Positions 1 to 7,818 of a DNA stretch of 22,397 nucleotides are shown here, piece by piece. The stretch is taken from positions 1 to 22,397 of IMG/VR virus record IMGVR_UViG_3300042327_000981. One strand, given 5' to 3'. Origin of the DNA: a virus. The translations under genes and the position numbers were made by a program. Within the stretch, counting starts at the first letter, position 1. Each line of letters begins with the position of its first letter. The notes under the pieces are model-generated. The model had not been told where the DNA came from. It made no database searches and saw nothing but the letters and a program-made list of their open reading frames with translations.

Positions 1-1027
1 GCGCGTAGGTCGCGAGCACCTCGTTCGGCTGCCTGAAGGTGAACCAGACGCTGTTGGTGATCCCGTCGTACACCGTAGCCATGCCGCCGTACTGGTAGCT
101 GGTGTTCGCGGCGTTCAACTGGAACCAGTCGCGTGCCTTGCCGGCCAGCACGTCGACAGCCTGTGTGCCGTCGAAGATCCAGCACGACTCCGCGTTCATC
201 ACGGCGTGCCTGCCGTCAGGCAGTTGGCACGCCGCGCGCGGGCTCGCCGCGCCGATGCGCACCGGCAGCCTGGCCCATTTCCAGACCTCGGCGTCGCCCG
301 GCACGAAGCGCCCCCGGACCGCCCCAGCGGACTTGTAGGCGATTACGTCGTTACCCATCGGAAGCGCGGCGGTGATAGGCCCGTAAGGCTCCACCAGACG
401 ACCCTGCGCGGCGAGCGTCGCCGGGCTGAGCGTCCACGACGTGTGGTCGTCGCGCGCCGAGCAGTTCCATGTATCGCCGTCGCCGCCGCGCCCGTTGAAC
501 GCGAGCACGAACCGCTCGGCGCTCGTCACGATGCAGCAGGTCGGCGCGCCGGCAATCGGCGTGGCTTTCGTGGGGCCGGTGCTGATGAGCGGTAGCGTGT
601 GCAGCGCGTACGGTACGTTCGGGCTCGGAGCTTGCAGCACCTCGCCGCCCTCGGCGCCGATCATCACGGTGCCGAAGTTTGTGAACGTCCAGAACCCCGA
701 GTTGTACAACTTGCTCGCCGACGTGATGTCTACCCAGTTTGAGTAACGGTCCATCCGCAGGTAGAGCGCGTCCTTGGTCGCCGCGTACTCCGCGTTCTGC
801 GCGAACGTCTCGGACTGCGCGCGGAACCCGTACGCGATGATGCGCTCCGTCGTAAAGATCGGGCCATCAAAGACGCTACCCGCCACAAACACGGGCGCGT
901 GCAGCGCCTGCATGCCGCGCGTCGTCGGGATGAAGTTGCGGCAGTCGGTTACCACGCCGGGCGTGAGCGGGTCCATGTCGGGCGCGAACCCGAGTTCAAA
1001 CCCGAGCCGCTGGCGGTTGTCCTTCAT
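1..1027 (-). CDS. Tail nozzle-like structural protein (partial, C-terminus missing)
   Basis: Partial gene that runs off the left edge, with 342 codons visible. The ATG at 1027 overlaps the stop of the gene before it (ATGA). The protein opens with a segment containing LGFELGFAPDMDPLTPGVVT, followed by CRNFIPTTRGMQAL, an opening I associate with long structural proteins near the tail end of podovirus-like genomes. The rest is rich in short beta-type segments with recurrent W/G/D patterns (for example WNCSARDDHTSW and a later VWKWARL), which fits a beta-propeller such as the P22 gp10 nozzle protein (472 residues). The place after the adaptor gene also fits a tail-tube or nozzle component. No signal peptide or membrane segment is seen. 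The family assignment is inference; 'phage structural protein of the tail' is the safer reading. Confidence 0.6.
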   Translation of the reverse strand, partial: MKDNRQRLGFELGFAPDMDPLTPGVVTDCRNFIPTTRGMQALHAPVFVAGSVFDGPIFTTERIIAYGFRAQSETFAQNAEYAATKDALYLRMDRYSNWVDITSASKLYNSGFWTFTNFGTVMIGAEGGEVLQAPSPNVPYALHTLPLISTGPTKATPIAGAPTCCIVTSAERFVLAFNGRGGDGDTWNCSARDDHTSWTLSPATLAAQGRLVEPYGPITAALPMGNDVIAYKSAGAVRGRFVPGDAEVWKWARLPVRIGAASPRAACQLPDGRHAVMNAESCWIFDGTQAVDVLAGKARDWFQLNAANTSYQYGGMATVYDGITNSVWFTFRQPNEVLATYA

Positions 1028-1248
1028 CGCGTCACCCACACGGTCGGCGTCGGCTCGCGCACCGGCCACGTCCCCGGCGGCGGGCCGCCGGTCCCGGTTG
1101 TGTCCGAGTTGGTCAGCGTCCACGTCATCGTGATCGTCGAGAACGAACTGAACCCCGCGAGTAGCATCGAGTATTGCAGCGGGTCGGTGATCTGGATGAC
1201 GCCGCCAGACATGGTCGCAGACAGCGTTCCGGGTTCCGGCAAAGACAC
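1024..1248 (-). CDS. Small hypothetical phage protein, 74 aa
   Basis: Starts with GTG at 1248, directly after the TAA of the upstream gene, and has a strong AAGGAG ribosome binding site at 1255-1260 inside the end of that gene. Its TGA overlaps the ATG of the nozzle-like gene. The protein is rich in Ser, Thr, Gly and Pro with no charged helices, and contains two short hydrophobic beta-like stretches (SYMLLAGFSS-type composition around residues 26-36, ITMTWTLTN at about 39-47). This looks like a small structural or accessory tail protein. I do not recognise a family. Coupling to both neighbours suggests it is made in proportion to the tail proteins. Confidence 0.65.
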   Translation of the reverse strand: MSLPEPGTLSATMSGGVIQITDPLQYSMLLAGFSSFSTITMTWTLTNSDTTGTGGPPPGTWPVREPTPTVWVTR

Positions 1249-1557
1249 TTAGGACTCCTTGTTGAGCGCGGCAAACGCCGAGTTCATCGCGGTGCGGATT
1301 GCAGCGTTTTGCTCGGGGTAACCCAAGAACGACAGACCGGTGCCGCCTGGCGTGGCGTCGACCGAGTAGGTCAGCGTGGGCGCAATGACCCGCATCCCGG
1401 GTTCTTTTGCGACCGCCGCGGGCGAAAACCCATTCGCGGCGGTTATCGGAATCGACAGCGTCAGTACAGCGCTGCCGGATGCGTTGAACTCCTCCTGCTG
1501 CTCCGGCGTTAGAACAATGTCGTCGAGCGTTGCCAGTAGGTTGAACTCGTCAGACAT
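1249..1557 (-). CDS. Hypothetical phage protein, 102 aa
   Basis: ATG start at 1557 with a GGAGG-type ribosome binding site about seven bases upstream. The N-terminus is acidic (MSDEFNLLATLDDIVL), followed by TPEQQEEF. The middle is beta-like (SAVLTLSIPITAANGF, then MRVIAPTLTYSVDATPGG) and the C-terminus is helical (NAAIRTAMNSAFAALNKE). It ends with TAA immediately followed by the GTG of the next gene. The length and position between a beta-helix protein and a nozzle-like protein suggest a minor tail component or chaperone, but I recognise no family. Confidence 0.65.
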   Translation of the reverse strand: MSDEFNLLATLDDIVLTPEQQEEFNASGSAVLTLSIPITAANGFSPAAVAKEPGMRVIAPTLTYSVDATPGGTGLSFLGYPEQNAAIRTAMNSAFAALNKES

Positions 1558-1587
1558 GCGCGCGCCCTCCGACTAAGTCCACGGCCA

Positions 1588-3234
1588 TCACCAGCCGTAG
1601 CCAGTACCGACGCTGGCCGATTTGACCAAGTTCGCAACGGCGTTCGGGTCGAGAATATTTGTCCCGGTCGTGCCCTCTTCGTAGTAGACCCCGACGTTGT
1701 TCGACGGGGAGTTGATGTTGCCGAACAGTCGCGAATTGATCGCGTTGTTCGTGTAGATCCCGTTCGAGCCCGCGAGGATGTTGTCCTCGATGATCGTGCC
1801 TGCTCCGCGGAAGAATGGCCGCGCGCCGCCTGCGATGTGGTTGCCTCGGAAGACATTTCGGAAGTGCGCGTAAGCCTTCGCGAGGTAGGAGACATTGACC
1901 CAGGGCGTTCCGAGGCCGTAGACGTCGGACCAGATCGGCCCGTACGTGCTCGCGGTGTTGGCCTTGTGCTGCCGGATGGTGTTCCCGACGAACGAGTTGA
2001 AGCCGGACCAACTTGCGGCCTTCCAAGCGCCAGAGCTGCCGAGCGTGTCGTCGACCACGCTGTTGCACGAGAGCGGGGGCAGCATCGTCGTCACGGTGTT
2101 GTTCGCGACGACGTTGTGCCAGCACGCCCCGTAGAGTCGGATGCCCCACGAGGAGTCGGTCGCGCTCTGAACGGTGTTGCCAGTAATCGAGTTGTTGATG
2201 AACGGCAGCGTGATCTGCAGCTTAGTCCCGGCCGTGATCATCGCCGCATCGAATCCACCCGAGCGACTGACGCCGATCGTATTCGACGTCGAGGCCTCGA
2301 TCTCGGCGCATGTACCGGCCGCGCTGCCCGACAGCACGATCAGCATGTAGCCATTGCACCAGTTACTCGCTCCGGTCGTCTCCGAGATTGTGATCGTGCA
2401 GCGCGCGCCGCTGGTGTCTGCTGCGCTGGCCACTGTCGCGACAGGTAGTGTGCCGTTCTCGGGCCACTGGGCGGGCTCGTTGCCAGTCGAATCGAGCGAG
2501 ATGGATTCCTCGCTCGCGTTGTAGACCGCGTTACCCGTAATCGTATTGCCAGAGCAAATTGTCGGGTGCTGCGCCCGCTGCGACAGCGCGCCGATGCCGA
2601 TGACGTTGTTCGTGCATTTGTTGTTAGCGATGATCGAATCGCGATACCCGAAGCCGAAGACCCCGTACGTCGGACCGTCTACCATGCACCCGACAACCGA
2701 GGCCCGAATCGTGCCGCGCAGCAGAATTCCAGCGTACGGCGTCCCTGCAGTGCGGAAAACCTTTGTTCGCGACACGTAAGGATCGGTCGCCCCCGCTTCG
2801 ATTGACACGCCAATCGACGAGCTGCCGCTAATTCGAACCGTCGCGTTTTCCACTCGCGCAAACGCGCTGCCCGCACTAATTCGCACGGCGTGTCCAGTGA
2901 ATCCACCGGCAGACTCGAACACCGTCGGCCCGTCAAGGACTGAGCCCGACCCGAGCGCGACGCCGAAGTCGGCGCCCGCGGCGACTTTGAGCGATCCGGG
3001 GCCGTACAGCATGCGCCCCGGGGGAATCGTGAGATTGCTCACGAGCCAGATGAATCCCGGCGGCAGGTACACGTCGCCGGTCGAAAGCGCAACTGCGATC
3101 GCGCTTGTGACGTTGGTCACGCCACTCCCGTCGAAACCGACGAATTCGAACGTCAGTTCACCCGTGACGGTGCCGACGCCGTTGAAACTCGGGCTCGTGA
3201 CGGTTCCGGTTCCGGTGATCGAGACAGTGGTCAT
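1588..3234 (-). CDS. Pectate-lyase-like beta-helix tail protein (second spike), 548 aa
   Basis: ATG at 3234 with a GGAG ribosome binding site about nine bases upstream. After a Thr/Gly/Val-rich lead (residues 1-30), residues 33-66 contain FDGSGVTNVTSAIAVAL and VYLPPGFIWLVS, the usual opening of the Pectate_lyase_3 fold seen in phage tailspikes. The rest to about residue 500 is repeated short beta rungs with N/G-rich turns (IIANNKCTNN, TICSGNTITGNAVYN, SITGNTVQSA, VVANNTVTTM, IIEDNILAGSNGIYTNN), typical of a right-handed parallel beta-helix. Such proteins are usually trimeric depolymerases or receptor-binding spikes. No catalytic residues can be assigned by eye. The C-terminus ends YGW without an obvious chaperone domain. 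It lies between the adaptor gene and two small unknowns, in tail territory. Confidence 0.85.
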   Translation of the reverse strand: MTTVSITGTGTVTSPSFNGVGTVTGELTFEFVGFDGSGVTNVTSAIAVALSTGDVYLPPGFIWLVSNLTIPPGRMLYGPGSLKVAAGADFGVALGSGSVLDGPTVFESAGGFTGHAVRISAGSAFARVENATVRISGSSSIGVSIEAGATDPYVSRTKVFRTAGTPYAGILLRGTIRASVVGCMVDGPTYGVFGFGYRDSIIANNKCTNNVIGIGALSQRAQHPTICSGNTITGNAVYNASEESISLDSTGNEPAQWPENGTLPVATVASAADTSGARCTITISETTGASNWCNGYMLIVLSGSAAGTCAEIEASTSNTIGVSRSGGFDAAMITAGTKLQITLPFINNSITGNTVQSATDSSWGIRLYGACWHNVVANNTVTTMLPPLSCNSVVDDTLGSSGAWKAASWSGFNSFVGNTIRQHKANTASTYGPIWSDVYGLGTPWVNVSYLAKAYAHFRNVFRGNHIAGGARPFFRGAGTIIEDNILAGSNGIYTNNAINSRLFGNINSPSNNVGVYYEEGTTGTNILDPNAVANLVKSASVGTGYGW

Positions 3235-3262
3235 GTCGTTGCTCCGTTGGCGCTCATGCGCA

Positions 3263-3862
3263 TCAGTTGCTGTTACGCACGGCCAGATTGCCGCCGCTGT
3301 ATCGCTTGCGCCGGGAGGCGATGACCGTCTCCATCGCGAGCTCCTTCATTCGGCTGTCCCAGACGGCATGCGTGTCGTAGTTCTTCATGTGCAGCATCAC
3401 CTCCGACATCGTCGCCGCCAGGTACAGGTCGGGGTGCTCATCGAGCACGGGGTTCGTGTCGCTGTCTGCCGCCAAGGCCTCGAGCTTCATGCTGTAGAGC
3501 ATGGCGACGATGAGCGGGCTGCTCGCCGCCGGCGCCGGGTAGACCCGCAGCGACGAATCCTCGACCGTGAAGATGGGCGTGCCGATCGACGGGCTGCCGC
3601 TGACGATGGCCTGGAACTGCTGCGGCGGCCGGAAGTCGAGCTTCTTACCCCCCGAAGACAGCGACCGCATTCCGTTGAAGTTGGCTGGGAGCTCGGTGTA
3701 CTCGCTGACCAGCGTCGCGTCCGCGATGCCTTCCTGCTCGTAGATCCTCAGCACACGCGTCAGCCGCGCAGTCGCTGCCGCCACGGCGTCGACGATCGTC
3801 GTGCCCTGGTCGGGCCGATCGAGGCGGGACGCGATGATCGTCCGAAGCTCGCCGTAGTTCAT
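3263..3862 (-). CDS. Head-tail adaptor-like protein, 199 aa
   Basis: I chose the ATG at 3862 because it overlaps the stop of the methyltransferase gene (ATGA) and starts the sequence MNYGELRTIIASRLDRPD, a typical phage adaptor N-terminus; the open frame extends further upstream but that part is a shadow. The protein has an N-terminal helical pair (residues 1-45), a middle beta region (YTELPANFNGMRSL, LDFRPPQQFQAI, PIFTVEDSSLRVYPAP) and a C-terminal helical region (HPDLYLAATMSEVMLHMKNY). This pattern matches the SU10-like/DUF6682 head-tail adaptors that sit under the portal and join the tail to it. Usual members are about 180-230 residues. It has been separated from the capsid gene by the glycan cassette. 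Confidence 0.7.
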   Translation of the reverse strand: MNYGELRTIIASRLDRPDQGTTIVDAVAAATARLTRVLRIYEQEGIADATLVSEYTELPANFNGMRSLSSGGKKLDFRPPQQFQAIVSGSPSIGTPIFTVEDSSLRVYPAPAASSPLIVAMLYSMKLEALAADSDTNPVLDEHPDLYLAATMSEVMLHMKNYDTHAVWDSRMKELAMETVIASRRKRYSGGNLAVRNSN

Positions 3863-4398
3863 GGGGTGCCTTCCTGTTGGCGGGACTGGCCGATGAACAC
3901 GAATCCCGGGCCGATCTTCTTGGCTTCGAGCAGCTCCCACCGCGTCAGCAGCGCCGGCAGCCACCACGAGGCGGGCTGCTGCGTCAGGTGGGCGTTGCGG
4001 CCGTCGGACAGCACCTTCTTCGCCGGGCCGGTGTGCACCGTGAGGAAGACGAAAGCGCGGGCGAGCCGCTGCAGGTCGTCGAGCACGTTCGTCAGCAGCT
4101 CGGGCTCGATGTGCTCGAGCACGTCGATGCAGGTCACGAGTTCCGCCGGCTCCGGCGGCATGCTGATCGCGGGCACGGCCGGGTCGTAGAGCTCGATCTC
4201 GACCGTGCGCCTGGGCGGCCGGGTCTTCATGCCCTGCAGCAGGTTGCCGCGGCCGGCGCCGTAGTCGAGCACCGTGTCGACCTCGAGCGAGTCGATCAGG
4301 TTGGAGACGATCGGGGCGAACTGCAGCGAGGCGACCCCGTACTCGGTCGTCTCGTGCAGGCGGCGCTGCTCGGCGCGGTAGGCCTCGGAGATCAGCAT
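3859..4398 (-). CDS. Class I SAM-dependent methyltransferase, 179 aa
   Basis: The start is the ATG at 4398, seven bases inside the end of the upstream glycosyltransferase gene. Motif I is VLDYGAGRGNLL (residues 43-54), the glycine-rich SAM-binding loop. An acidic residue follows at the end of strand 2 (LYDPAVP, D72), and motif IV/post-motif is CIDVLEHIEP (90-99). These are the marks of a small Methyltransf_23-type Rossmann enzyme. The acceptor is unknown; its location after two glycosyltransferases suggests a sugar or another small-molecule acceptor rather than DNA, and no DNA methylase motif (DPPY/NPPY) is present. The length is short for the class, so it may lack a substrate-binding cap. 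It completes a three-gene coupled cassette. Confidence 0.85.
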   Translation of the reverse strand: MLISEAYRAEQRRLHETTEYGVASLQFAPIVSNLIDSLEVDTVLDYGAGRGNLLQGMKTRPPRRTVEIELYDPAVPAISMPPEPAELVTCIDVLEHIEPELLTNVLDDLQRLARAFVFLTVHTGPAKKVLSDGRNAHLTQQPASWWLPALLTRWELLEAKKIGPGFVFIGQSRQQEGTP

Positions 4399-5087
4399 GG
4401 GGCGAGGCCTTGTTCGCAGTGGATGGCGCGCCGGTAGGCCCGGTGCCAGGGCTCGGCGCTCTCGCAGTTCGCGTACTCGCGGAAGCACGGCGAACCCACG
4501 GTGAAGTGGAGGATCGCCGCGTCGTCGTCGCGCTCCTGCTCGAGCACCAGGTGGTTCCAGGTCGCCGGCAGCGTGCCGATCTCGTCGGCGTCCAGCCACT
4601 GGAAGCGGTGCAGGAACGAGCCCGGACGCCGCGCGACCTCGGCCGGCGTCAGCCACGCGTTCGACGGGTGCGAGCAGTTCCACAGCACCAGCGACGACCA
4701 GTTCTTGCGCGGGTAGTCCGGGTTCGGCGAGCCGAGGTACTTCACCGGGTGCTTCGTGCGGTACTCGTGCGGCACGACCATGACGGCGTACCGGTCGTCA
4801 GCCAGCGCGGCGAGCTCGGCAATGTCGTTGTTGCACACCATGTCGCCGTCGGCGAACACGGCCCATCCCTCGTGGTCCTGCAGGTGCGGCACCAAGAAGC
4901 GCGAGTACGTGAACGCGTTGCTGCCGTCGTGCGGCAGCTCGCGACGCATCATCCGGCCGACCGCGTTGGCGGCCAGCGGCACGAACGCCACCGGCACCGA
5001 GGATCGCTCGAGCACCGACTGGCAGAAGACGTGGTAGGCCACCGCCTCGCGCTGGTCGAAGCCGACGTAGATCGTCAGCGGCTTCAC
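4392..5087 (-). CDS. GT-A type glycosyltransferase with DXD motif (GT8-like), 231 aa
   Basis: Starts with GTG at 5087, overlapping the stop of the TPR-glycosyltransferase gene (GTGA). The N-terminus TIYVGFDQREAVAYHVFCQS is the nucleotide-sugar binding start of GT-A enzymes. YSRFLVPHL (residues 61-69) is followed by AVFADGDMVCNNDI (76-89), where D80-G81-D82 is the metal-binding DXD. H194 in ILHFTVGSP is a good candidate for the C-terminal metal ligand. These match GT8-like enzymes often found in phages and in cell-wall gene clusters. The donor and acceptor cannot be read from the sequence. It is probably soluble: no membrane segment is visible. Confidence 0.82.
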   Translation of the reverse strand: MKPLTIYVGFDQREAVAYHVFCQSVLERSSVPVAFVPLAANAVGRMMRRELPHDGSNAFTYSRFLVPHLQDHEGWAVFADGDMVCNNDIAELAALADDRYAVMVVPHEYRTKHPVKYLGSPNPDYPRKNWSSLVLWNCSHPSNAWLTPAEVARRPGSFLHRFQWLDADEIGTLPATWNHLVLEQERDDDAAILHFTVGSPCFREYANCESAEPWHRAYRRAIHCEQGLAPC

Positions 5088-6463
5088 GCGCTCGCCTCCG
5101 GGCGCCAGTCATCGGAGAAGCGCCGCACGCACTTCGCCCACGACTCGCCGTGGCGCTGGCGGAAGAGCCGCACCGACGGATACCAGGGCAGCGCGTCGCC
5201 CAGGCCCGCGCCGTAGTTCCAGGTCGGCCGCTCCGGCACGAACGCGACCGTCGGCACGCCCATGGCGCCCGCGGCGTGGTGGGCAGAGGTGTGCACCCCG
5301 ACGACGACGTCCAGGGCGGCCAGGAAGCCCGCGGTGTGGTCGTAGTCCGCCCCAAGCCCGACCGCCCAGTGAAAGTGGTGGATCGGCAGGCCGGCGGCCT
5401 TGATGCGCTCGGCTGCGTCCGGCCGGTAGTCGAGCGAGAAGAACTCGCACGCCTCGCCGTGGCGCTCGATCAGCGCTGCGAACGCCTCCGGACCCATCGC
5501 GCGCTTCTTCAGGCCCGTGCGCTGCTGGCCGCCGTGCATGCACAGCCCAACGCGGATCTTGCCGCCGGCGTGGCGTCGCTGCAGCGCCCCGTACATCTCG
5601 CGCAGGTCGGGGCTGGGCGTGATGAACGCGAGGCGCGGGAACGACTCGGCCGAGCGGCGGAAGAACCGCGGCAGCTCGCCGGTCATGATCTGGTGCGTCC
5701 AGCCGCCCTCGGCCGCCCACGCCTTCGGGCCGCGGCGCGTCCCATGGACGGTCACCCGATCGGAGAACGAGCGGCGGAACAGCTTCGAGAGCCGCGCGTC
5801 GCAGTCGATCGCCACCGCATCCACCCGCGCGAGCAGGTCCGGGATGCACGAGGCGAACTGGATCTCGTCGCCAATGCCCTGCTCGCCGCAGACGATCACC
5901 CGCGCGCCCGCCTCGCCGGTCCACTCGGGCAGGCCGTAGTCCTGGATGCCGCGGTACTTGCCGCCCAGGGCGTAGCGCCAGTCGTCCCAGCCACCCGCCC
6001 AGTCCGCCTGCGCCAGCCGGGCGAAGCCGCGGCAGGTGTGCGCGCCGCCGTGCTCGGGATCCAGCGCCAGCGCCTTCTCCGCCCACTGGATCGCGCGCGC
6101 ATGGTCGGCCTCGAGCAGGTAGGTCATGCCCACGTTGCTCGGGTAGTTCGCGTGCGTCGGGTGGATCTTGTGCGCGCGCATGAAGTGCTCGCGGGCCTCG
6201 ACGCCGTGGCCCAGGCCCTCGAGCGCCATGCCGACGTTGTTCAGCACCTGGTGCTGGTTCGGGCGCAGCTCGGCGGCGCGCCGGAAGCACAGCCACGCGG
6301 GCGTGAATTGTTCGGCCTTCGCGTAGACGTTGCCGAGCATGAACAGCGCCTCGGCGTCGTCGCGCTCGTCGCGCAGCAGGTCGTTCAGGACCGCGAAGGC
6401 CTGTTCCTCGTCGCCCGACTCGATCAGGCGCGCAGCGTAGAGGTGACGGTCAGATGCGCCCAA
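5084..6463 (-). CDS. TPR-repeat glycosyltransferase-like protein, 459 aa
   Basis: ATG at 6463, 14 bases inside the upstream gene. Residues 1 to about 140 form four to five tetratricopeptide repeats (for example AEALFMLGNVYAKAEQFTPA, HQVLNNVGMALEGLGHGVEA, ANYPSNVGMTYLLEADHARA), which normally bind proteins. The C-terminal half is a GT-B glycosyltransferase-like domain: VCGEQGIGDEIQFASCIPDL at 191-210 resembles the start of the catalytic half of ADP-heptose/OGT-like enzymes, and DVVVGVHTSAHHAAGAMGVP at 385-404 is the conserved donor-side signature. The TPR-plus-GT architecture recalls O-GlcNAc-transferase-like (GT41/GT9) proteins, which glycosylate proteins. In this context the target could be a virion protein; that is inference. 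Confidence 0.82.
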   Translation of the reverse strand: MGASDRHLYAARLIESGDEEQAFAVLNDLLRDERDDAEALFMLGNVYAKAEQFTPAWLCFRRAAELRPNQHQVLNNVGMALEGLGHGVEAREHFMRAHKIHPTHANYPSNVGMTYLLEADHARAIQWAEKALALDPEHGGAHTCRGFARLAQADWAGGWDDWRYALGGKYRGIQDYGLPEWTGEAGARVIVCGEQGIGDEIQFASCIPDLLARVDAVAIDCDARLSKLFRRSFSDRVTVHGTRRGPKAWAAEGGWTHQIMTGELPRFFRRSAESFPRLAFITPSPDLREMYGALQRRHAGGKIRVGLCMHGGQQRTGLKKRAMGPEAFAALIERHGEACEFFSLDYRPDAAERIKAAGLPIHHFHWAVGLGADYDHTAGFLAALDVVVGVHTSAHHAAGAMGVPTVAFVPERPTWNYGAGLGDALPWYPSVRLFRQRHGESWAKCVRRFSDDWRPEASA

Positions 6464-6776
6464 GGCTCGTCCGCAGGTGCCGCCAGTCGGGGTCGCGGAG
6501 CTTGCGCTTGACGGCCTCGATGTGGTCGGGGTTGAAGACGTCGATCCCCTCCTGACGCCACCGCATGACGATGATGTCGGGGATGTGCGCGAAGTGCTGC
6601 CAGTCGGCCTTGATGCCGGCGGCCTTGTACTCCGGCGCGTTCTGCAGCAGCTTGTTCTTCTCGAGCAGCGACTGGACGTCCTGCGTGTGGTGCACGCGGA
6701 ACTTGCGCTCGCTCTCGACGGCTTCGAACCAGGTCGAGACGCCGGTCAGCGGGTCGTGGTCGATCAGTTCCTTCAC
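6450..6776 (-). CDS. Conserved phage protein of unknown function, 108 aa
   Basis: GTG start at 6776 with an AGGAG ribosome binding site seven bases upstream. The protein opens with KELIDHDPLTGVSTWFEAV, then a helical, basic middle, and ends with WQHFAHIPDIIVMRWRQEGI and a C-terminal KRKLRDPDWRHLRTSLGRI. I recognise this pattern (a DP.TG..W start, an 'IP...' helix in the middle and a 'DPDWR.LRT..G' end) as a small protein common directly after the major capsid gene in podoviruses and marine phages, function unknown. It could take part in head assembly. It is separated from the capsid gene by a 50-base gap with a hairpin. Confidence 0.75.
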   Translation of the reverse strand: MKELIDHDPLTGVSTWFEAVESERKFRVHHTQDVQSLLEKNKLLQNAPEYKAAGIKADWQHFAHIPDIIVMRWRQEGIDVFNPDHIEAVKRKLRDPDWRHLRTSLGRI

Positions 6777-6790
6777 CGGTGCTCCTGTGA

Positions 6791-6818
6791 CGCGGGGGCG
6801 CCTTCGGGCGCTCCCGCG
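6791..6818. other. Hairpin between capsid gene and 108-aa gene
   Basis: Inverted repeat with a 12-bp stem (6791-6802 with 6807-6818) and a four-base loop at 6803-6806. Read on the plus strand the stem is fully paired with one G-T pair and closes with a C(TTCG)G loop, an exceptionally stable tetraloop. Read on the minus strand, the direction of the genes, the loop is CGAA and one pair becomes an A-C mismatch. No T-run follows in either direction, so it is not a textbook terminator. It may reduce read-through, or protect the 3' end of the capsid message. Confidence 0.6.
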
Positions 6819-6826
6819 GTGCTACA

Positions 6827-7813
6827 TCAGACCGAGAACAGATCCGAGACCTTGGCGTGGGCGTCGGGGTTGCCGACCACCAAGCAGAACTCGCCGCGGA
6901 GCATCTTCTTCTCGGCGTCGCCGGTCTTCGCCAGATCCTTGAGCTGGATCGGACGCAGCCACGCGCACTCGAGGTACTCCGGATCGAGCGTCAGCAGCGT
7001 GCGCTGGCGCTGATGCCGGTTCAGCACGATCTTGTGCTCGCCGAAATCGCTGATGTACATGTCGACGCCGGCCACGAGCACGCCCTGCTGGGTGCGCCCG
7101 CCCTCGATGTAGTTGCCCGCGAACTTGCTCGAGCCGCTGAACGTGGCGATGGTCTTCTTCTGGTACGTGTTGACCATGATCACGCTGTCGTCGCCGCCGT
7201 CGACCCAGGCCGCCTCGAGCGCGGACTTCAGGTAGTCCTCGGTCAGCGTCGAGCCGGCGCCGGTGGCGGTGCCGTCGGTCGGCGCGGCCCAGACGCCAGC
7301 CGCGAACCCCGGCGTGGTGCCGGTGCCCGAGGTGGTCGGCAGGATCCGGTTGCCGGCGATCATCGACTCGATGCCGGCCGAGGAACGCGCGGTCGACGAG
7401 CCGCCGGCGGACGAGGCCTGGTTGCCGTTCAGCGCGATCTCGATGTCGCGCTTGAGCTCCTTGCCGAACTTCACGGTCAGGCGGGCCAGCTCGGTGTCGC
7501 GGCCGTACTTGCGCACGGCGTCGGCGGTCTCGGAGACGAGCACCGTCTTGCGGCTGATCTGCGTGTAGTTCGCCAGCATCGTGGTCGGCGCGGCCGTCAC
7601 GAACGCGGCGTCGTCGCCCTCGATGTGCCGGTTGGTCGCCGCGGCGGCCAGCGCCTCGGTCTGCCACTGGTGCAGGGTGTTTTCGGCCTTGCCCTTCTTG
7701 CACATCGTGAAGAGCGGGGTCTCGGTCGGCGTGATGTTGTAGATCACGTCCTCGACGTCTTCGGCGATGCCGACCAGGTCGTAGGTATCGGTGGTGCCGG
7801 TGACTTGTGCCAT
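6827..7813 (-). CDS. Major capsid protein, SU10-like (DUF5309), 328 aa
   Basis: ATG at 7813 with an AGAGG ribosome binding site eight bases upstream, overlapping the stop of the scaffold gene. The N-terminus has TYDLVGIAEDVEDVIYNITP, then TETPLFTMCKKGKAENTLHQWQTEAL in the next 26 residues; this 'DV.Y.I.P.ETP....' and 'H.WQTD.L' pattern is the signature of the DUF5309/SU10 major capsid family, which has the HK97 fold. Later segments (KELKRDIEIALNGNQAS, VWAAPTDGTATG, VIMVNTYQKKTIATFSGSS, GVDMYISDFGEHKIVLNRHQ, LLTLDPEYLECAWLRPIQ) fit its P- and A-domain strands. The length of 328 is usual. It builds the procapsid on the scaffold encoded just upstream. Confidence 0.92.
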   Translation of the reverse strand: MAQVTGTTDTYDLVGIAEDVEDVIYNITPTETPLFTMCKKGKAENTLHQWQTEALAAAATNRHIEGDDAAFVTAAPTTMLANYTQISRKTVLVSETADAVRKYGRDTELARLTVKFGKELKRDIEIALNGNQASSAGGSSTARSSAGIESMIAGNRILPTTSGTGTTPGFAAGVWAAPTDGTATGAGSTLTEDYLKSALEAAWVDGGDDSVIMVNTYQKKTIATFSGSSKFAGNYIEGGRTQQGVLVAGVDMYISDFGEHKIVLNRHQRQRTLLTLDPEYLECAWLRPIQLKDLAKTGDAEKKMLRGEFCLVVGNPDAHAKVSDLFSV

Positions 7814-7818
7814 TGCAA

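Noticed and set aside
3863-3967. Longer start of the adaptor gene
   Set aside because: The extra 35 residues (MVAAGAADAV...) lie over the methyltransferase gene and look like shadow; ATG at 3862 is coupled to the stop before it.
5150-6511. Long plus-strand open frame opposite the TPR-glycosyltransferase gene
   Set aside because: Arg/Ala/Val/His-rich translation with no domain; it is the shadow of a GC-rich gene on the minus strand with clear TPR and GT motifs.
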